From the NCBI GenBank assembly GCA_001898225.1, contig MKTJ01000049.1, positions 1 to 64,000 on the forward strand: a stretch of DNA of 64,000 nucleotides. The letters run 5' to 3'. Of this stretch, positions 37,387 to 46,157 are shown piece by piece (position 1 is the first letter of the stretch; every line of letters begins with the position of its first letter). The stretch comes from Chloroflexi bacterium 54-19 (GTDB lineage: Bacteria; Chloroflexota; Chloroflexia; Chloroheliales; Chloroheliaceae). The translations under genes and the position numbers were made by a program. The notes below the pieces were generated by a model. That model worked only from the letters and a program-made list of their open reading frames with translations, did no database searches and was not told where the DNA came from.

Positions 37387-38412
37387 CTAATTTCGGGCAG
37401 GGGCGGCAACCGGGCCGGGCGAGGCTGCGGCGGGAAGGTCGGCCCAGGGGTCGGGCTGGCGTTCGGCGGCGAGGGCCTGGGCATACTCCTGGCACAACTC
37501 GGCAACCAGTTCCGCTACCGGGGTGACGCGTTTTATCGAGTTCACGCCCTGCCCTGCCGACCAGATGTCCTTCCAGGCTTTCATCGCACCTTGCGGGTCA
37601 TCAAAATCAATTTTGTCTTTGGGTTTCAAATTGTCGGGGTCGAGCCCTTTGCGGCGAATACTCGGCTTGAGCATGTTGGCGTAGACCCCGGTGAATGCGT
37701 TCGTCATTACAATGTCTTCAAGGGAAGAATCAACCAGCATCTGGCGGTAGTCGTCACTAGCCATGCTTTCAGTAGTGGCGATAAAGCGGGTGCCCATATA
37801 GGCCAGGTCGGCCCCTAAGACCCGGGCAGCCCGGATACCGCGCCCGTTCGATACGCCCCCGGCCACAACCAATATACCGTCCCAGAAGGAGCGGACCGCG
37901 TCCACGAAAGCGAAACTGCTGACCATCCCGGTATGTCCCCCGGCCCCGGCGCTGACCAGTATCAGCCCATCCACCCCGGTCCGGGCGGCCTTCGCGGCGA
38001 ACCCGACCGAATTCACATCGGCGAAGACAAGACCGCCGTAACTGTGGACCGCTTCGACCACCGGGGCCGGACTGCCCAGGGCGGTGATTACAATCGGGGC
38101 ACGGTATTTCACGACAAGGTCAAGCTCGTCGCGGAGGCGCAGGTAAGAGCGGTGGACCGCGATGTTGGCGGCCCAGGGCGCGATACGCTGGCGCGGGTTG
38201 GCGGTCCTGGCGGCGGCTAACCCGGTGGTAATCCGGCCCAGCCAATCATCGAGGATTTCGAGGGTGCGGGCATTGGGGGCGGGAAACGAACCGATAACCC
38301 CGGCCTGGCAGGTCGCCAGGACTAAATCGGGACCGGAAACTAAAAACATGGGAGCGGCTATAACCGGGAGCGTGGTTTGCTCCTGGATTGAGACAGGCAG
38401 TCTGGTTAGCAT
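37387..38412 (-). CDS. Nitronate monooxygenase-like FMN enzyme
   Basis: 341 residues, 2-nitropropane dioxygenase/NMO family TIM barrel. Visible: LPVIAAPMFLVSGPDLV, FADVNSVGFAAKAARTGVDGLILVSAGAGGHTG (FMN region with the HTG active-site segment), AGGVSNGRGIRAARVLGADLAYMGTRFIAT (phosphate binding). Family members oxidise nitronates or act as FMN-dependent enoyl reductases. It is the first gene of the minus-strand operon. The Pro/Ala-rich tail is probably disordered. Confidence 0.88.
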   Translation of the reverse strand: MLTRLPVSIQEQTTLPVIAAPMFLVSGPDLVLATCQAGVIGSFPAPNARTLEILDDWLGRITTGLAAARTANPRQRIAPWAANIAVHRSYLRLRDELDLVVKYRAPIVITALGSPAPVVEAVHSYGGLVFADVNSVGFAAKAARTGVDGLILVSAGAGGHTGMVSSFAFVDAVRSFWDGILVVAGGVSNGRGIRAARVLGADLAYMGTRFIATTESMASDDYRQMLVDSSLEDIVMTNAFTGVYANMLKPSIRRKGLDPDNLKPKDKIDFDDPQGAMKAWKDIWSAGQGVNSIKRVTPVAELVAELCQEYAQALAAERQPDPWADLPAAASPGPVAAPARN

Positions 38413-38448
38413 ATTTATTTACCCGGCAGAATTTTTGCGTATTATTCG

Positions 38449-38466
38449 ACCGGACGGTCGGTCGGT
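38449..38466 (-). promoter_or_regulatory. Candidate TetR operator
   Basis: ACCGGACGGTCGGTCGGT (plus strand) is an imperfect palindrome of the ACCGACCG type common for acyl-CoA-responsive TetR proteins. It begins right at the expected transcription start of the promoter at 38474-38502, so a bound repressor would block initiation. The TetR gene at the end of this operon is the likely binder. Confidence 0.7.
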
Positions 38467-38473
38467 TATTTCG

Positions 38474-38502
38474 ATTGTAGCACCGCCTTTTAGGAGAGTC
38501 AA
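38474..38502 (-). promoter_or_regulatory. Promoter of the nitronate monooxygenase-to-TetR operon
   Basis: On the minus strand, TTGACT (38502-38497), a 17-bp spacer and TACAAT (38479-38474). The five genes downstream have gaps of 66 bp or less, so one transcript is likely. Confidence 0.78.
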
Positions 38503-38818
38503 TGCTGTCTTATTGCCCGGCCAGGGGTGAATGCAAAGTGTTTAGTTTTCAGTTTTTAGTTTTTGTCATTCCGCGTCGCACGGCGCTAGTCGCAATCACA
38601 CTGGTGTGTCGCATTGGCGGAATCTAGCCCGTAGGCAGCGCCGTTGGCGTGATGTACAACCTTCCGAATTGTCATTCCGTGGCAGAGCCACGGAATCTCC
38701 GGTCCGTTGGACAATATCACGGTCGAAATCACAAGGAGTTTTCAAAAAAATGGCACTTTTTCAACCCAACCTGTTATCATGTGCATTAGTGCCGGATTCA
38801 TAAATGCGGAGAAAATTC
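38503..38818. other. Intergenic stretch carrying a repeat
   Basis: About 316 bp with no gene. It holds a TTTAGTTTTCAGTTTTTAG stretch (38534-38565) and the inverted dispersed repeat (38569-38732). The end contains the ribosome site of the SMI1/KNR4 gene. Confidence 0.6.
38569..38732 (-). repeat. Dispersed intergenic repeat, copy 3 (inverted)
   Basis: The reverse complement shows the same modules as copy 2: GGACC with ATATTGTCC, GCATTGGCGGAATCTAGCCC, GGCAGCGCCGTTGGCG, TGTCATTCCG. An extra hairpin CATTCCGTGGC/GCCACGGAATC lies at about 38671-38698. Confidence 0.75.
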
Positions 38819-39343
38819 ATGGACAGTCTTATCGAGCAGTTAAAAGAACGCATCAAAGACCCCGACCGTTACAAAGGTGCAGCTAAAAAAGTTCAAGAAA
38901 TCGAAAAACTATTTGGTAAAGGCAAATTTGGTTACACCAGTGTAATACCGGCACCTGCCACCCTCGAAGAACTCGACGCCGCCGAACAGGAATTGGACTT
39001 TCCTCTGCCTCAACTTTTACGCGATATATACAGCCAGGTGGCTAATGGGGGATTTGGTCCCGGCTACGGCATACTCGGAATATCGCCAAACGGCGCTACC
39101 GATGACGACGGCGGTACTGCCTTAACTGTAGGGTTATGCGTAGAAGACCCTGATAGCGAGGACGGCTACTCCTGGCCGGATGCTTTGTTGCCGATTTGCT
39201 ACTATGGGGATGGTGTATTTGCCTGTTTGGACTGTTCCACTGAAAATGGTCCGCTCTTTGGGTTTGATTCTGGAGAATTAGAAGATGCTCCATTTGCCCC
39301 ATCGCTGCGAGAATGGTTAGAGGAGTGGTTGAAAGATGAGTAA
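38819..39343 (+). CDS. SMI1/KNR4 (SUKH) family protein
   Basis: 174 residues from ATG 38819, which has GGAG 7 nt upstream; an ATG five codons earlier lacks a site. The SUKH fold is suggested by PATLEELDAAEQELDFPLPQLLRDIYSQVANGGFGPGYGILG and the C-terminal FAPSLREWLEEWL. Many bacterial family members are immunity proteins to secreted nuclease toxins; no toxin gene is visible next to it. It overlaps the following methyltransferase by 8 bp. Confidence 0.83.
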   Translation: MDSLIEQLKERIKDPDRYKGAAKKVQEIEKLFGKGKFGYTSVIPAPATLEELDAAEQELDFPLPQLLRDIYSQVANGGFGPGYGILGISPNGATDDDGGTALTVGLCVEDPDSEDGYSWPDALLPICYYGDGVFACLDCSTENGPLFGFDSGELEDAPFAPSLREWLEEWLKDE

Positions 39344-40151
39344 ATCCTACCGCGATTTGTTCAAGGGAACGGCCCCCTATTACGCCCGTTACCGCTACAA
39401 ATATTCACCCGCCTTTTTCCGGGAACTGGTCACCCGGTTACAACTAAACGGTCAGGGTCGCTTGCTCGACCTCGGCTGCGGGACCGGGCAACTTACCCTG
39501 CCCCTGTCCGTCCATTTCGAGGAAACGGTCGGCCTCGACCCCGAACCGGAGATGCTCCAACAGGCCGCGCTTGCCACTGAGGAGGCCAGGGTTAAAAATG
39601 TCCGTTGGGTCGAAGGTGGTTCGGCGGACCTGCCCGCCCTGGAAAAAAGCCTGGGCTCGTTCCGGGTCGTGACCATGGGCAACTCGTTTCACTGGATGGA
39701 CCAGGCCGCAACCCTGGCCCAACTCGACCTGATGGTTGACCCCGGCGGAGCCCTGGCGATTATCGGCACCAGGTCAAGCAACATCTTTGAGGCTACCGAG
39801 ACCGAAGGTTGGGCCTACGAAATCCGCAAGATTATTCAAAAAATGCTGGGGGAGCAGCGCCGGGCCGGGACTGCCACCTACCAGGGCCATACCCTGACCT
39901 TTGAAGAAATGCTGGACCAATCTCCCTTTAACCGGGTCGAAGTCTTCGAGGTGGATGATACTCGTTACCTGACCGCCGATGAAATAATCGGCTTTCTTTA
40001 TTCAACTTCCTATGCCTCCAAAGCGGTGCTCGGAGATAGACAGGCCGAGTTCGAGCGAGAGGTCCGTCGAACCCTCTACGACCTTAACCCGGCAGACCAG
40101 TTTGTCGACCATATTAACACCGGGGGTTTCCTGGCCCGGCGCCCTTCTTAA
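39336..40151 (+). CDS. Class I SAM-dependent methyltransferase
   Basis: 271 residues. SAM-binding motif I is LLDLGCGTGQLTLPL (about 42-56), with acidic motif II VGLDPEPEMLQ. The middle GNSFHWMDQAATLAQLDLMVDPGGAL resembles the UbiE/Trm112-like methyltransferase group that includes many unassigned enzymes. The target is unknown. Its start lies inside the end of the SMI1/KNR4 gene, implying coupled translation. Confidence 0.87.
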   Translation: MSKSYRDLFKGTAPYYARYRYKYSPAFFRELVTRLQLNGQGRLLDLGCGTGQLTLPLSVHFEETVGLDPEPEMLQQAALATEEARVKNVRWVEGGSADLPALEKSLGSFRVVTMGNSFHWMDQAATLAQLDLMVDPGGALAIIGTRSSNIFEATETEGWAYEIRKIIQKMLGEQRRAGTATYQGHTLTFEEMLDQSPFNRVEVFEVDDTRYLTADEIIGFLYSTSYASKAVLGDRQAEFEREVRRTLYDLNPADQFVDHINTGGFLARRPS

Positions 40152-40260
40152 ATGGCCCAAACCGGGCCGTTTTTGTTATACTCGGCCTGATAGGCTTTGC
40201 CACCGGGCGAAGCAAAAAATGGGGGAACGAACAAAGCTAACAAAGCTTAAAGAGGGCAAA

Positions 40261-41208
40261 ATGGAATTTACGACACTGGGTAAGACCGGCCTGCGTGTGA
40301 GCGTGATGGGCCTGGGCTGCGGCGGGCATAGCCGCCTGGGACTTTCGCAGGGCAAGACTGAAGATGAAGCCGCCGGGGTGGTCCGGGCCGCCCTGGACCT
40401 CGGTCTCAACTATATTGATACCGCCGAGGTTTATGGTACCGAAGGAGCAGTCGGAAAGGGTATCGCCGGGGTTAAACGCGAAGACCTGGTTATTTCCACC
40501 AAAAAAGGGCTCAAAAGGGAAAACGGGCGGCTTTCCACGACTTCAACCGATTTGTTGGAGGGCCTTGAAGCCAGTTTAAAACGGCTCAATACCGATTATA
40601 TCGACGTTTACAACCTGCACGGCTTACACCACCAGGACTACGACTATGCCGTAACCGAACTGGTCCCAACCCTCCAAAAAGCCAGGGAACAGGGGAAAAT
40701 CCGGCATATCGGGGTGACAGAAGCCTTTGTGCAGGAACCAAGACACGAAATGCTGGAAAAAGCGGTCAAAGATGATTTCTGGGAAGTGATGATGGTAGGG
40801 TTTAATTTGGTCAACCAGACCGCCCGGAACAGCGTTTTTCCGCAGACCCAGGCCAAACAAATCGGGGTCCAACTTATGTTCGCGGTGCGGCGGGCCTTAA
40901 AGAATTTCGAAACTCTTAACGAGGCTCTTGAAGAACTGGCCCGGCAGGGGGAGATTGACCGGGCCGAGTTCGATTCAGAAAAACCGCTGGGCTTTTTACT
41001 GGAGGGCGGCAAAGCCGGGAGTTTGACCGAAGCGGCCTACCGGTTTTGCCGCTATGAGCCGGGGGTTGACGTAGTCCTGGTCGGGACCGGCAGCGTTGAC
41101 CACCTGAAGGCCAACGCCGAAGCCCTCCTTAAACCACCCTTGCCCGCCGGGGACGTGGCGAAATTAAAACAACTTTTCGCCCGCGTAACCGACTTTACCG
41201 GTAACTAA
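40261..41208 (+). CDS. Aldo/keto reductase
   Basis: 315 residues from ATG 40261 (MEFTTLGKTGLRVSVMGLGCGG), the usual family start, with AGAGGGC upstream. An ATG 14 codons earlier is possible. The tetrad is present: Asp and Tyr in NYIDTAEVYG, Lys in VISTKKG, His in YNLHGLHH. It reduces aldehydes or ketones with NADPH; the substrate is unknown. It stops right against the convergent phoU stop. Confidence 0.9.
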   Translation: MEFTTLGKTGLRVSVMGLGCGGHSRLGLSQGKTEDEAAGVVRAALDLGLNYIDTAEVYGTEGAVGKGIAGVKREDLVISTKKGLKRENGRLSTTSTDLLEGLEASLKRLNTDYIDVYNLHGLHHQDYDYAVTELVPTLQKAREQGKIRHIGVTEAFVQEPRHEMLEKAVKDDFWEVMMVGFNLVNQTARNSVFPQTQAKQIGVQLMFAVRRALKNFETLNEALEELARQGEIDRAEFDSEKPLGFLLEGGKAGSLTEAAYRFCRYEPGVDVVLVGTGSVDHLKANAEALLKPPLPAGDVAKLKQLFARVTDFTGN

Positions 41209-41940
41209 CTAACTTTCCAACTCCTGGCGGGCGCTGGCAAAGACCGGCCCGGCGCTCGCTTTCCGGTCGAAACGGCTGGGGACAATCTCGGTCAACTGGC
41301 CTGTAGCGACAAAAATCACCCGCTCGCAGATGTTCATGATGCGGTCGCCATAGCGTTCCAGGTTGTGAGCGGCCCAGATTAAGTAATTGCAGCAGTTTAT
41401 CAGCGTAGAATCACCCAACATCAGGTGCAACAACTTCTGGTAAACGCTATCGTAAAGAATATCTACCTCGTCATCACGACGGGCGGTTGACAGGGCAAAA
41501 CCGGCATCCAGTTTTGTAAAAGAGTTCAAGGCCGCTTCGAGCATCTGGTGATTAATTTCGGCCATTTTTGAAAACTCGTCCGGCACCGTCATACCCGGTT
41601 GGTCACCCATCAAAATGTTTATCCGGGCAATCCCGCGAGCGTGGTCCCCCATCCGCTCGAGTTCGCTGGAAATGATAAGTATCGAAGCCACCATCCGCAA
41701 GTCCTGGGCAACCACCGGTTGCTGGGTCGCGAACATGTTGAGTGCTTTTTCCTCGATTACAAAACGCTGCCGGTTTATTTCCTTGTCGTTCTCAATCACA
41801 AACTCCGAGAGATGATAATCACGGCGAATAAGGGCATTAATCGCCTGGTTCAGAGCCTTGTTTACCAGGTTTCCCATATTTACTACATCACCTTGCAATT
41901 CCTGCAAGTCATGCTCAAAGCGGGGTCTATTTGTCACCAT
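41209..41940 (-). CDS. phoU: Phosphate uptake regulator PhoU
   Basis: 243 residues with two tandem three-helix PhoU domains. The metal-binding acidic repeats are seen in VIENDKEINRQRFVIEEKAL and DDEVDILYDSVYQKLLH. PhoU links the Pst transporter to the phosphate two-component system and represses Pho genes when phosphate is plentiful. It closes the pst operon, 31 bp after pstB. Extra C-terminal residues (RFDRKASAGPVFASARQELES) are probably disordered. Confidence 0.94.
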   Translation of the reverse strand: MVTNRPRFEHDLQELQGDVVNMGNLVNKALNQAINALIRRDYHLSEFVIENDKEINRQRFVIEEKALNMFATQQPVVAQDLRMVASILIISSELERMGDHARGIARINILMGDQPGMTVPDEFSKMAEINHQMLEAALNSFTKLDAGFALSTARRDDEVDILYDSVYQKLLHLMLGDSTLINCCNYLIWAAHNLERYGDRIMNICERVIFVATGQLTEIVPSRFDRKASAGPVFASARQELES

Positions 41941-41971
41941 TTCTCACATCCCTCAAAGCCCGGTTCGGCTA

Positions 41972-42838
41972 TTATCCGAACCGGCCCGTTACATATTGCT
42001 CTGTACGCTCATCTTTTGGCCGGGTGAAAATCTCTTTGGTCGGGCCGAATTCGACCAGTTCTCCGGCGCGGTCGGGAGCCATCATAAAGACCGAGGTGAA
42101 ATCGCTGGCCCTGGCCGCTTGCTGCATATTGTGAGTGACAATCACAATCGTGTAATTGCTCCGCAATTGCAGCATCAATTCCTCAACTTTTATGGTCGAA
42201 ATCGGGTCGAGGGCGCTGCACGGCTCGTCCATCAAAATGACTTCCGGTTCAACCGCGATAGCGCGGGCGATGCACAAACGCTGCTGCTGGCCGCCCGATA
42301 GCGCCATAGCCGATACGTGCAGTTTGTCCTTGATTTCTTCCCAGATATAAGCCCCGCGGGCGCTGCGCTCGACTATCTCGTCCAACTGCTTTTTGTTTTT
42401 AATCCTGTGCATACGAGGGCCATAAGCAATGTTGTCATAGATGGACTTCGGGAAGGGGTTCGGCTTCTGAAAGACCATACCCACTTTGCTGCGCAATCTT
42501 ACCGGGTCAAGCCCTTCAAAAATATTCTGGCCGTCCAGGCGGACCTGGCCTTCGACCCTGGTGCCGGGCACCAGGTCGCTCATGCGGTTAAAAAGCCGCA
42601 AGAAGGTCGATTTGCCGGTACCGCTGGGGCCGATAATCGAGGTAATCCGGCGGGCAGGCATTTTCACACTGATATTGCGCAAAGCCTGGAATTTGCCATA
42701 AAAGAAATTCAAACCCTGGATTTCCAGTTTGGGCTCACCTGCTTCCAAGGCCTCGACTGCCACCGCTTCATCGGCCACGTTGATGGCGGTTCGGATAAGG
42801 GGATTCACGCTACTTATACTTCCTGTAAATTCGCTCAT
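41972..42838 (-). CDS. pstB: Phosphate ABC transporter ATPase PstB (copy 2)
   Basis: 288 residues. Walker A is IGPSGTGKSTFLR, the signature ALSGGQQQRLCIARAIAVEP, and Walker B VILMDEPCSALDPIST. The PstB-specific opening NFFYGKFQALRNISVKMP and the ending FGPTKEIFTRPKDERTEQYVTGRFG are complete. It powers high-affinity phosphate import. A second pstB lies immediately upstream; the two are clearly diverged, so this is not a recent duplication. Confidence 0.95.
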   Translation of the reverse strand: MSEFTGSISSVNPLIRTAINVADEAVAVEALEAGEPKLEIQGLNFFYGKFQALRNISVKMPARRITSIIGPSGTGKSTFLRLFNRMSDLVPGTRVEGQVRLDGQNIFEGLDPVRLRSKVGMVFQKPNPFPKSIYDNIAYGPRMHRIKNKKQLDEIVERSARGAYIWEEIKDKLHVSAMALSGGQQQRLCIARAIAVEPEVILMDEPCSALDPISTIKVEELMLQLRSNYTIVIVTHNMQQAARASDFTSVFMMAPDRAGELVEFGPTKEIFTRPKDERTEQYVTGRFG

Positions 42839-42884
42839 AATTTAGAGTCCTTCTTCTAAATTTATACCCGCTCTTAAATAGGTC

Positions 42885-42914
42885 AGCGAAAGCCCCGGTA
42901 AAGAGGCTTTCGCT
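42885..42914 (-). promoter_or_regulatory. Hairpin between the two pstB genes
   Basis: Stem AGCGAAAGCC/GGCTTTCGCT (10 bp) with a 10-nt loop, 6 bp after the stop of pstB copy 1. On the minus strand there is no U-run, so it is probably a processing or stability element rather than a full terminator. Confidence 0.55.
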
Positions 42915-42919
42915 CTTTT

Positions 42920-43777
42920 TTAACCAAACCGCCCGCTAATATAGTCTTCGGTACGCTGGTCCTGCGGAGAGGTAAAAATTTTCTTGGTGTCGTTATATTC
43001 GACCAGTTGGCCGGTCCGTTCCGCCCCCGCCAGCATAAAGCCGGTCTTATCGGAAACGCGGGCGGCCTGTTGCATATTGTGGGTCACGATAATGATGGTG
43101 TAACGCTGCTTGAGGTCAAGCATTAAATCCTCGATTTTCAGGGTCGAAATCGGGTCGAGGGCACTACAGGGTTCGTCCATCAAAATGACATCCGGTTCAA
43201 CCGCAATCGTCCGGGCAATGCAAAGGCGCTGCTGCTGACCACCACTTAAGGATACGCCCGGCTCATCGAGTTTATCCTTTACTTCGTCCCAGAGGAAAGA
43301 CCGTTTCAGGCTTTCCTCAATCACCCGCTCCAACTTGTGGGGGTTGGACTCGCCTTCCAGTCGCAGGCCCGAAACAACATTCTCTTTGATAGAGAGGGCC
43401 GGGAACGGGTTAGGCCGCTGGAAGACCATGCCGATTTTGCGCCGGATTAGGGCCGCGTCGACCTTTTTGTCTAAAATATTCTCGTCGCCCAAAAAGATTT
43501 TGCCTTCGGCCCGGCCCCCTAGTACCACCTCGTGCATCCGGTTCAGGTTGCGTAAGAGGGTAGACTTCCCACAGCCGCTAGGCCCAATCAGGGCGGTAAT
43601 CAGGTTCGGCTCGAACTCAACGGTTACATCTTTGATAGCGTGGTGTTTGCCATAATAGGCATTCAACTTCTCGGTCCGCACACTTTTACCAACGGCGGTC
43701 TTTCCGTTCGAAGGAGTGGCTCCGGTATTTGCAGTTTGTGTAGTAGGCTGCATCATTTTAAAACTCCTCTTGAACAA
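42920..43777 (-). CDS. pstB: Phosphate ABC transporter ATPase PstB (copy 1)
   Basis: 285 residues. Walker A is IGPSGCGKSTLLRN, the signature SLSGGQQQRLCIARTIAVEP, and Walker B VILMDEPCSALDPIST. It begins 6 bp after the pstC-pstA fusion ends, so it is the most directly coupled ATPase. An N-terminal Thr/Asn-rich stretch of about 30 residues is extra. Either copy, or a heterodimer, could serve the fused permease. Confidence 0.95.
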   Translation of the reverse strand: MFKRSFKMMQPTTQTANTGATPSNGKTAVGKSVRTEKLNAYYGKHHAIKDVTVEFEPNLITALIGPSGCGKSTLLRNLNRMHEVVLGGRAEGKIFLGDENILDKKVDAALIRRKIGMVFQRPNPFPALSIKENVVSGLRLEGESNPHKLERVIEESLKRSFLWDEVKDKLDEPGVSLSGGQQQRLCIARTIAVEPDVILMDEPCSALDPISTLKIEDLMLDLKQRYTIIIVTHNMQQAARVSDKTGFMLAGAERTGQLVEYNDTKKIFTSPQDQRTEDYISGRFG

Positions 43778-43783
43778 CCCGGC

Positions 43784-45901
43784 TTAAAGCGAAGCTTTCA
43801 GGCGGTTACGGGTCAGATACCGGACCCCAAACGACAACAGCAGTACGATAAGCATCAGGACAAAAGCCGCGCCCCAGCTAAGGTCTACCGAGGCGGCATC
43901 CGGGCGGCGACCGTAGTTGTACATAACCAGCGTCAGGGCCGGGGTCTGGTCGTTCAAACCGTTAAAACTATCGTTGCCGCGAGCTGTAAGCAGAATCGGG
44001 GCGGTTTCACCGGCCACACGTGCGACACCCAGAATAACCCCGGTCACGACCCCGCTCAAGGCGGCGGGTAAAACGACTGTCAGGATAACCCGCCACTTGG
44101 GAACGCCCAGGGCCAGGGCGGCCTCCCGCATATTGTCCGGGACCAGGCGCAAAATTTCTTCGGTGGTACGGCTGATAATCGGCAGCATCATTATGGCAAG
44201 GGCGATTGAACCGGCCCAACCGTTGTATTTCTGGCCCGGCACAAAAAGGCTGTTATTGATTACCACGGTCAGGATGAACAGGCCGATAATGATACTCGGC
44301 ACTCCTTGCAGCACATCGGCGGTAAAACGGACCAGCCGTCCAAAACGGTTTTTGCCGTATTCCGAGAGGTAAATCCCGGCCAGGATACCGAGGGGGATAC
44401 CGATTACTGAAGCCATACCCACTAAAAGCCCGGTCCCCAGGATAGCCTGGGCGATACCCTTGTTATTGGTAGGCAATCCCCCCAGGAGCGGGCGGCCACT
44501 GGTGTCATTTATTAAGAAGTCCGGTTGGAAGACCACCGGCAATCCCTTGGTGATTACCAGGATGAAGATGGCAGCCAGCGGTATAATCGCCACCAGCAGG
44601 GCCAACACAAAAAGCCCCTGCATTAAACGGTTGATAAATTTGCGGTAGTTGTAGGATTTATTCGGTTCGGCGATATAGGTCAGGAATTTGGGAAGTTCGC
44701 CTCCCTTTTCCTCGACCCGGACCTGGTAGGCCCGCAAACCTTTGAGCAAAGCCCACAGGACAATGACTACCAGGGCCACCGGCAAAGAGATGAACGGGCT
44801 GGCAATCAGGACCAGGATAGGGAAAACCAGGTACTGGAGCCATTTCGTGATGTTCGACCAGAGCCCGGTGTTTTTCTTGCCGGAATGTTTGGTACCCTGG
44901 CTGACCAGGATCTGGGCTATGACATTGATTATCAGAGTGATGATAAAGAGGACCAGGCCGAGTTCCAGGAAGGCGCTAAAGCCGTTGGTATCGGCGGGCG
45001 AAATTTCGTTATAGTTGTTGGCAAACTTGCTGGCGATAGACTCGCCGCGATTCAAGAGCGTGCCCTGGGGCGGGATGACCGTGCTGGCCCCACCAATCAA
45101 GAAGGCAACCGCAATAGTTTCACCAAGGGCGCGGCCCAGGCCGAGGATCAGGGCACCGATAATGCCCTGCTTGCCGTAAGAGAGGACGGCCCGGCGGATA
45201 CTCTGCCAGCGGGTCGCGCCCATCGCCAGCATACCTTCGCGTTGGCTGTCCGGTACGGTGCGAATGACGTCCCGGCTAATCGAGGTAATGGTCGGGATAA
45301 TCATGATGGAGAGGATAAGGCCGGCTACCAGGATGTCGCGACCGTTAAAAGCAACCTCCAGGGTCGCGCCACGGGTGGTGCCAACTTTGTCCGAGAAAAG
45401 AGGCAGCCAGCCCAGGAATTTGTTCAGGCTTCTTTCAACGCCGTCCGGGCCACCCATAAACCCGGAAACGAACTGGATACCCCAGAAACCGTAGACCACA
45501 CTGGGAACGGCGGCCAGCAGTTCGACCAGGAACGACAGGGGCGTACGCAACCAGGGCGGTGAATATTCCGATAGAAAAATAGCCGCGCCCAGGCTGGCAA
45601 GTCCGCCAATCAAGAGGGCGAAAGCTGAAGTGATAATGGTACCAAAGATATAGTTTTGAGCACCGAATAAAGCGTTGTCAAAGCCGTTATCAGGCCAGTC
45701 AATGCTGGTAATAAAGTTTAACCCGTTATGGACAACCGAGGTCCACGACCCAGTTACTAAAACGACCGCAAAAATAATAACAATCGCTACGATTATACCC
45801 GCCGTAATAGCGGTAATAATAGCGAATATGCGGTCCCCCAGGTTAGTATCATTAGCGGCAGCAGTTTTAGCGCGAGTATTTACCGGCGAGGTTGTAGCCA
45901 T
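43784..45901 (-). CDS. pstCA: Fused phosphate permease PstC-PstA
   Basis: 705 residues. The N-terminal half (about 1-345) is PstC: LLAAVPSVVYGFWG and the EAA loop REGMLAMGATRWQSIRRAVLSYGKQGI. The C-terminal half (about 415-705) is PstA: GIYLSEYGKNRFGR, DVLQGVPSIIIGLFIL and REAALALGVPKWRVILTVVLPAALSG. A linker with two extra hydrophobic segments and charged stretches joins them at about 345-415. These are usually two genes. The open frame is uninterrupted, so the fusion is real. A GGAGGT site precedes the ATG. Confidence 0.93.
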   Translation of the reverse strand: MATTSPVNTRAKTAAANDTNLGDRIFAIITAITAGIIVAIVIIFAVVLVTGSWTSVVHNGLNFITSIDWPDNGFDNALFGAQNYIFGTIITSAFALLIGGLASLGAAIFLSEYSPPWLRTPLSFLVELLAAVPSVVYGFWGIQFVSGFMGGPDGVERSLNKFLGWLPLFSDKVGTTRGATLEVAFNGRDILVAGLILSIMIIPTITSISRDVIRTVPDSQREGMLAMGATRWQSIRRAVLSYGKQGIIGALILGLGRALGETIAVAFLIGGASTVIPPQGTLLNRGESIASKFANNYNEISPADTNGFSAFLELGLVLFIITLIINVIAQILVSQGTKHSGKKNTGLWSNITKWLQYLVFPILVLIASPFISLPVALVVIVLWALLKGLRAYQVRVEEKGGELPKFLTYIAEPNKSYNYRKFINRLMQGLFVLALLVAIIPLAAIFILVITKGLPVVFQPDFLINDTSGRPLLGGLPTNNKGIAQAILGTGLLVGMASVIGIPLGILAGIYLSEYGKNRFGRLVRFTADVLQGVPSIIIGLFILTVVINNSLFVPGQKYNGWAGSIALAIMMLPIISRTTEEILRLVPDNMREAALALGVPKWRVILTVVLPAALSGVVTGVILGVARVAGETAPILLTARGNDSFNGLNDQTPALTLVMYNYGRRPDAASVDLSWGAAFVLMLIVLLLSFGVRYLTRNRLKASL

Positions 45902-46055
45902 CGTCCGTTTACCTCCATAAGTTGCTGTGGTATTTTGTATAAAAATTTGGGGTAAATATGAGCTGGAGCAGTGCTAGAGCCAGTTTGTTTTTTATTTTTT
46001 CCGTCCGATACGGCCAAAATTAAATTTACAACCATCTTGTCCATTAAATAAGCAT

Positions 46056-46143
46056 GGAACTGCACTGTTGCGCAGTTCCTTACTGTGAGATTTCTCAATA
46101 TCTTTTGCCGTGGAAGGCCCATCCGGGGGTTAGCCCGGATGGG
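46056..46143 (-). promoter_or_regulatory. Two hairpins in the pstS-pstCA gap
   Basis: Stem CCCATCCGGG/CCCGGATGGG (46118-46143) and stem GGAACTGC/GCAGTTCC (46056-46079) follow the pstS stop. Neither has a U-run on the minus strand. Such structures often let the binding protein be made in excess over the permease. Confidence 0.6.
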
Positions 46144-46157
46144 TTAGCTTTCCAAAC

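Noticed and set aside
43784..45901. Possible assembly error joining pstC and pstA
   Set aside because: The frame is uninterrupted and the linker encodes plausible membrane and charged segments with normal composition. I treat it as a true fusion, pending read checks.
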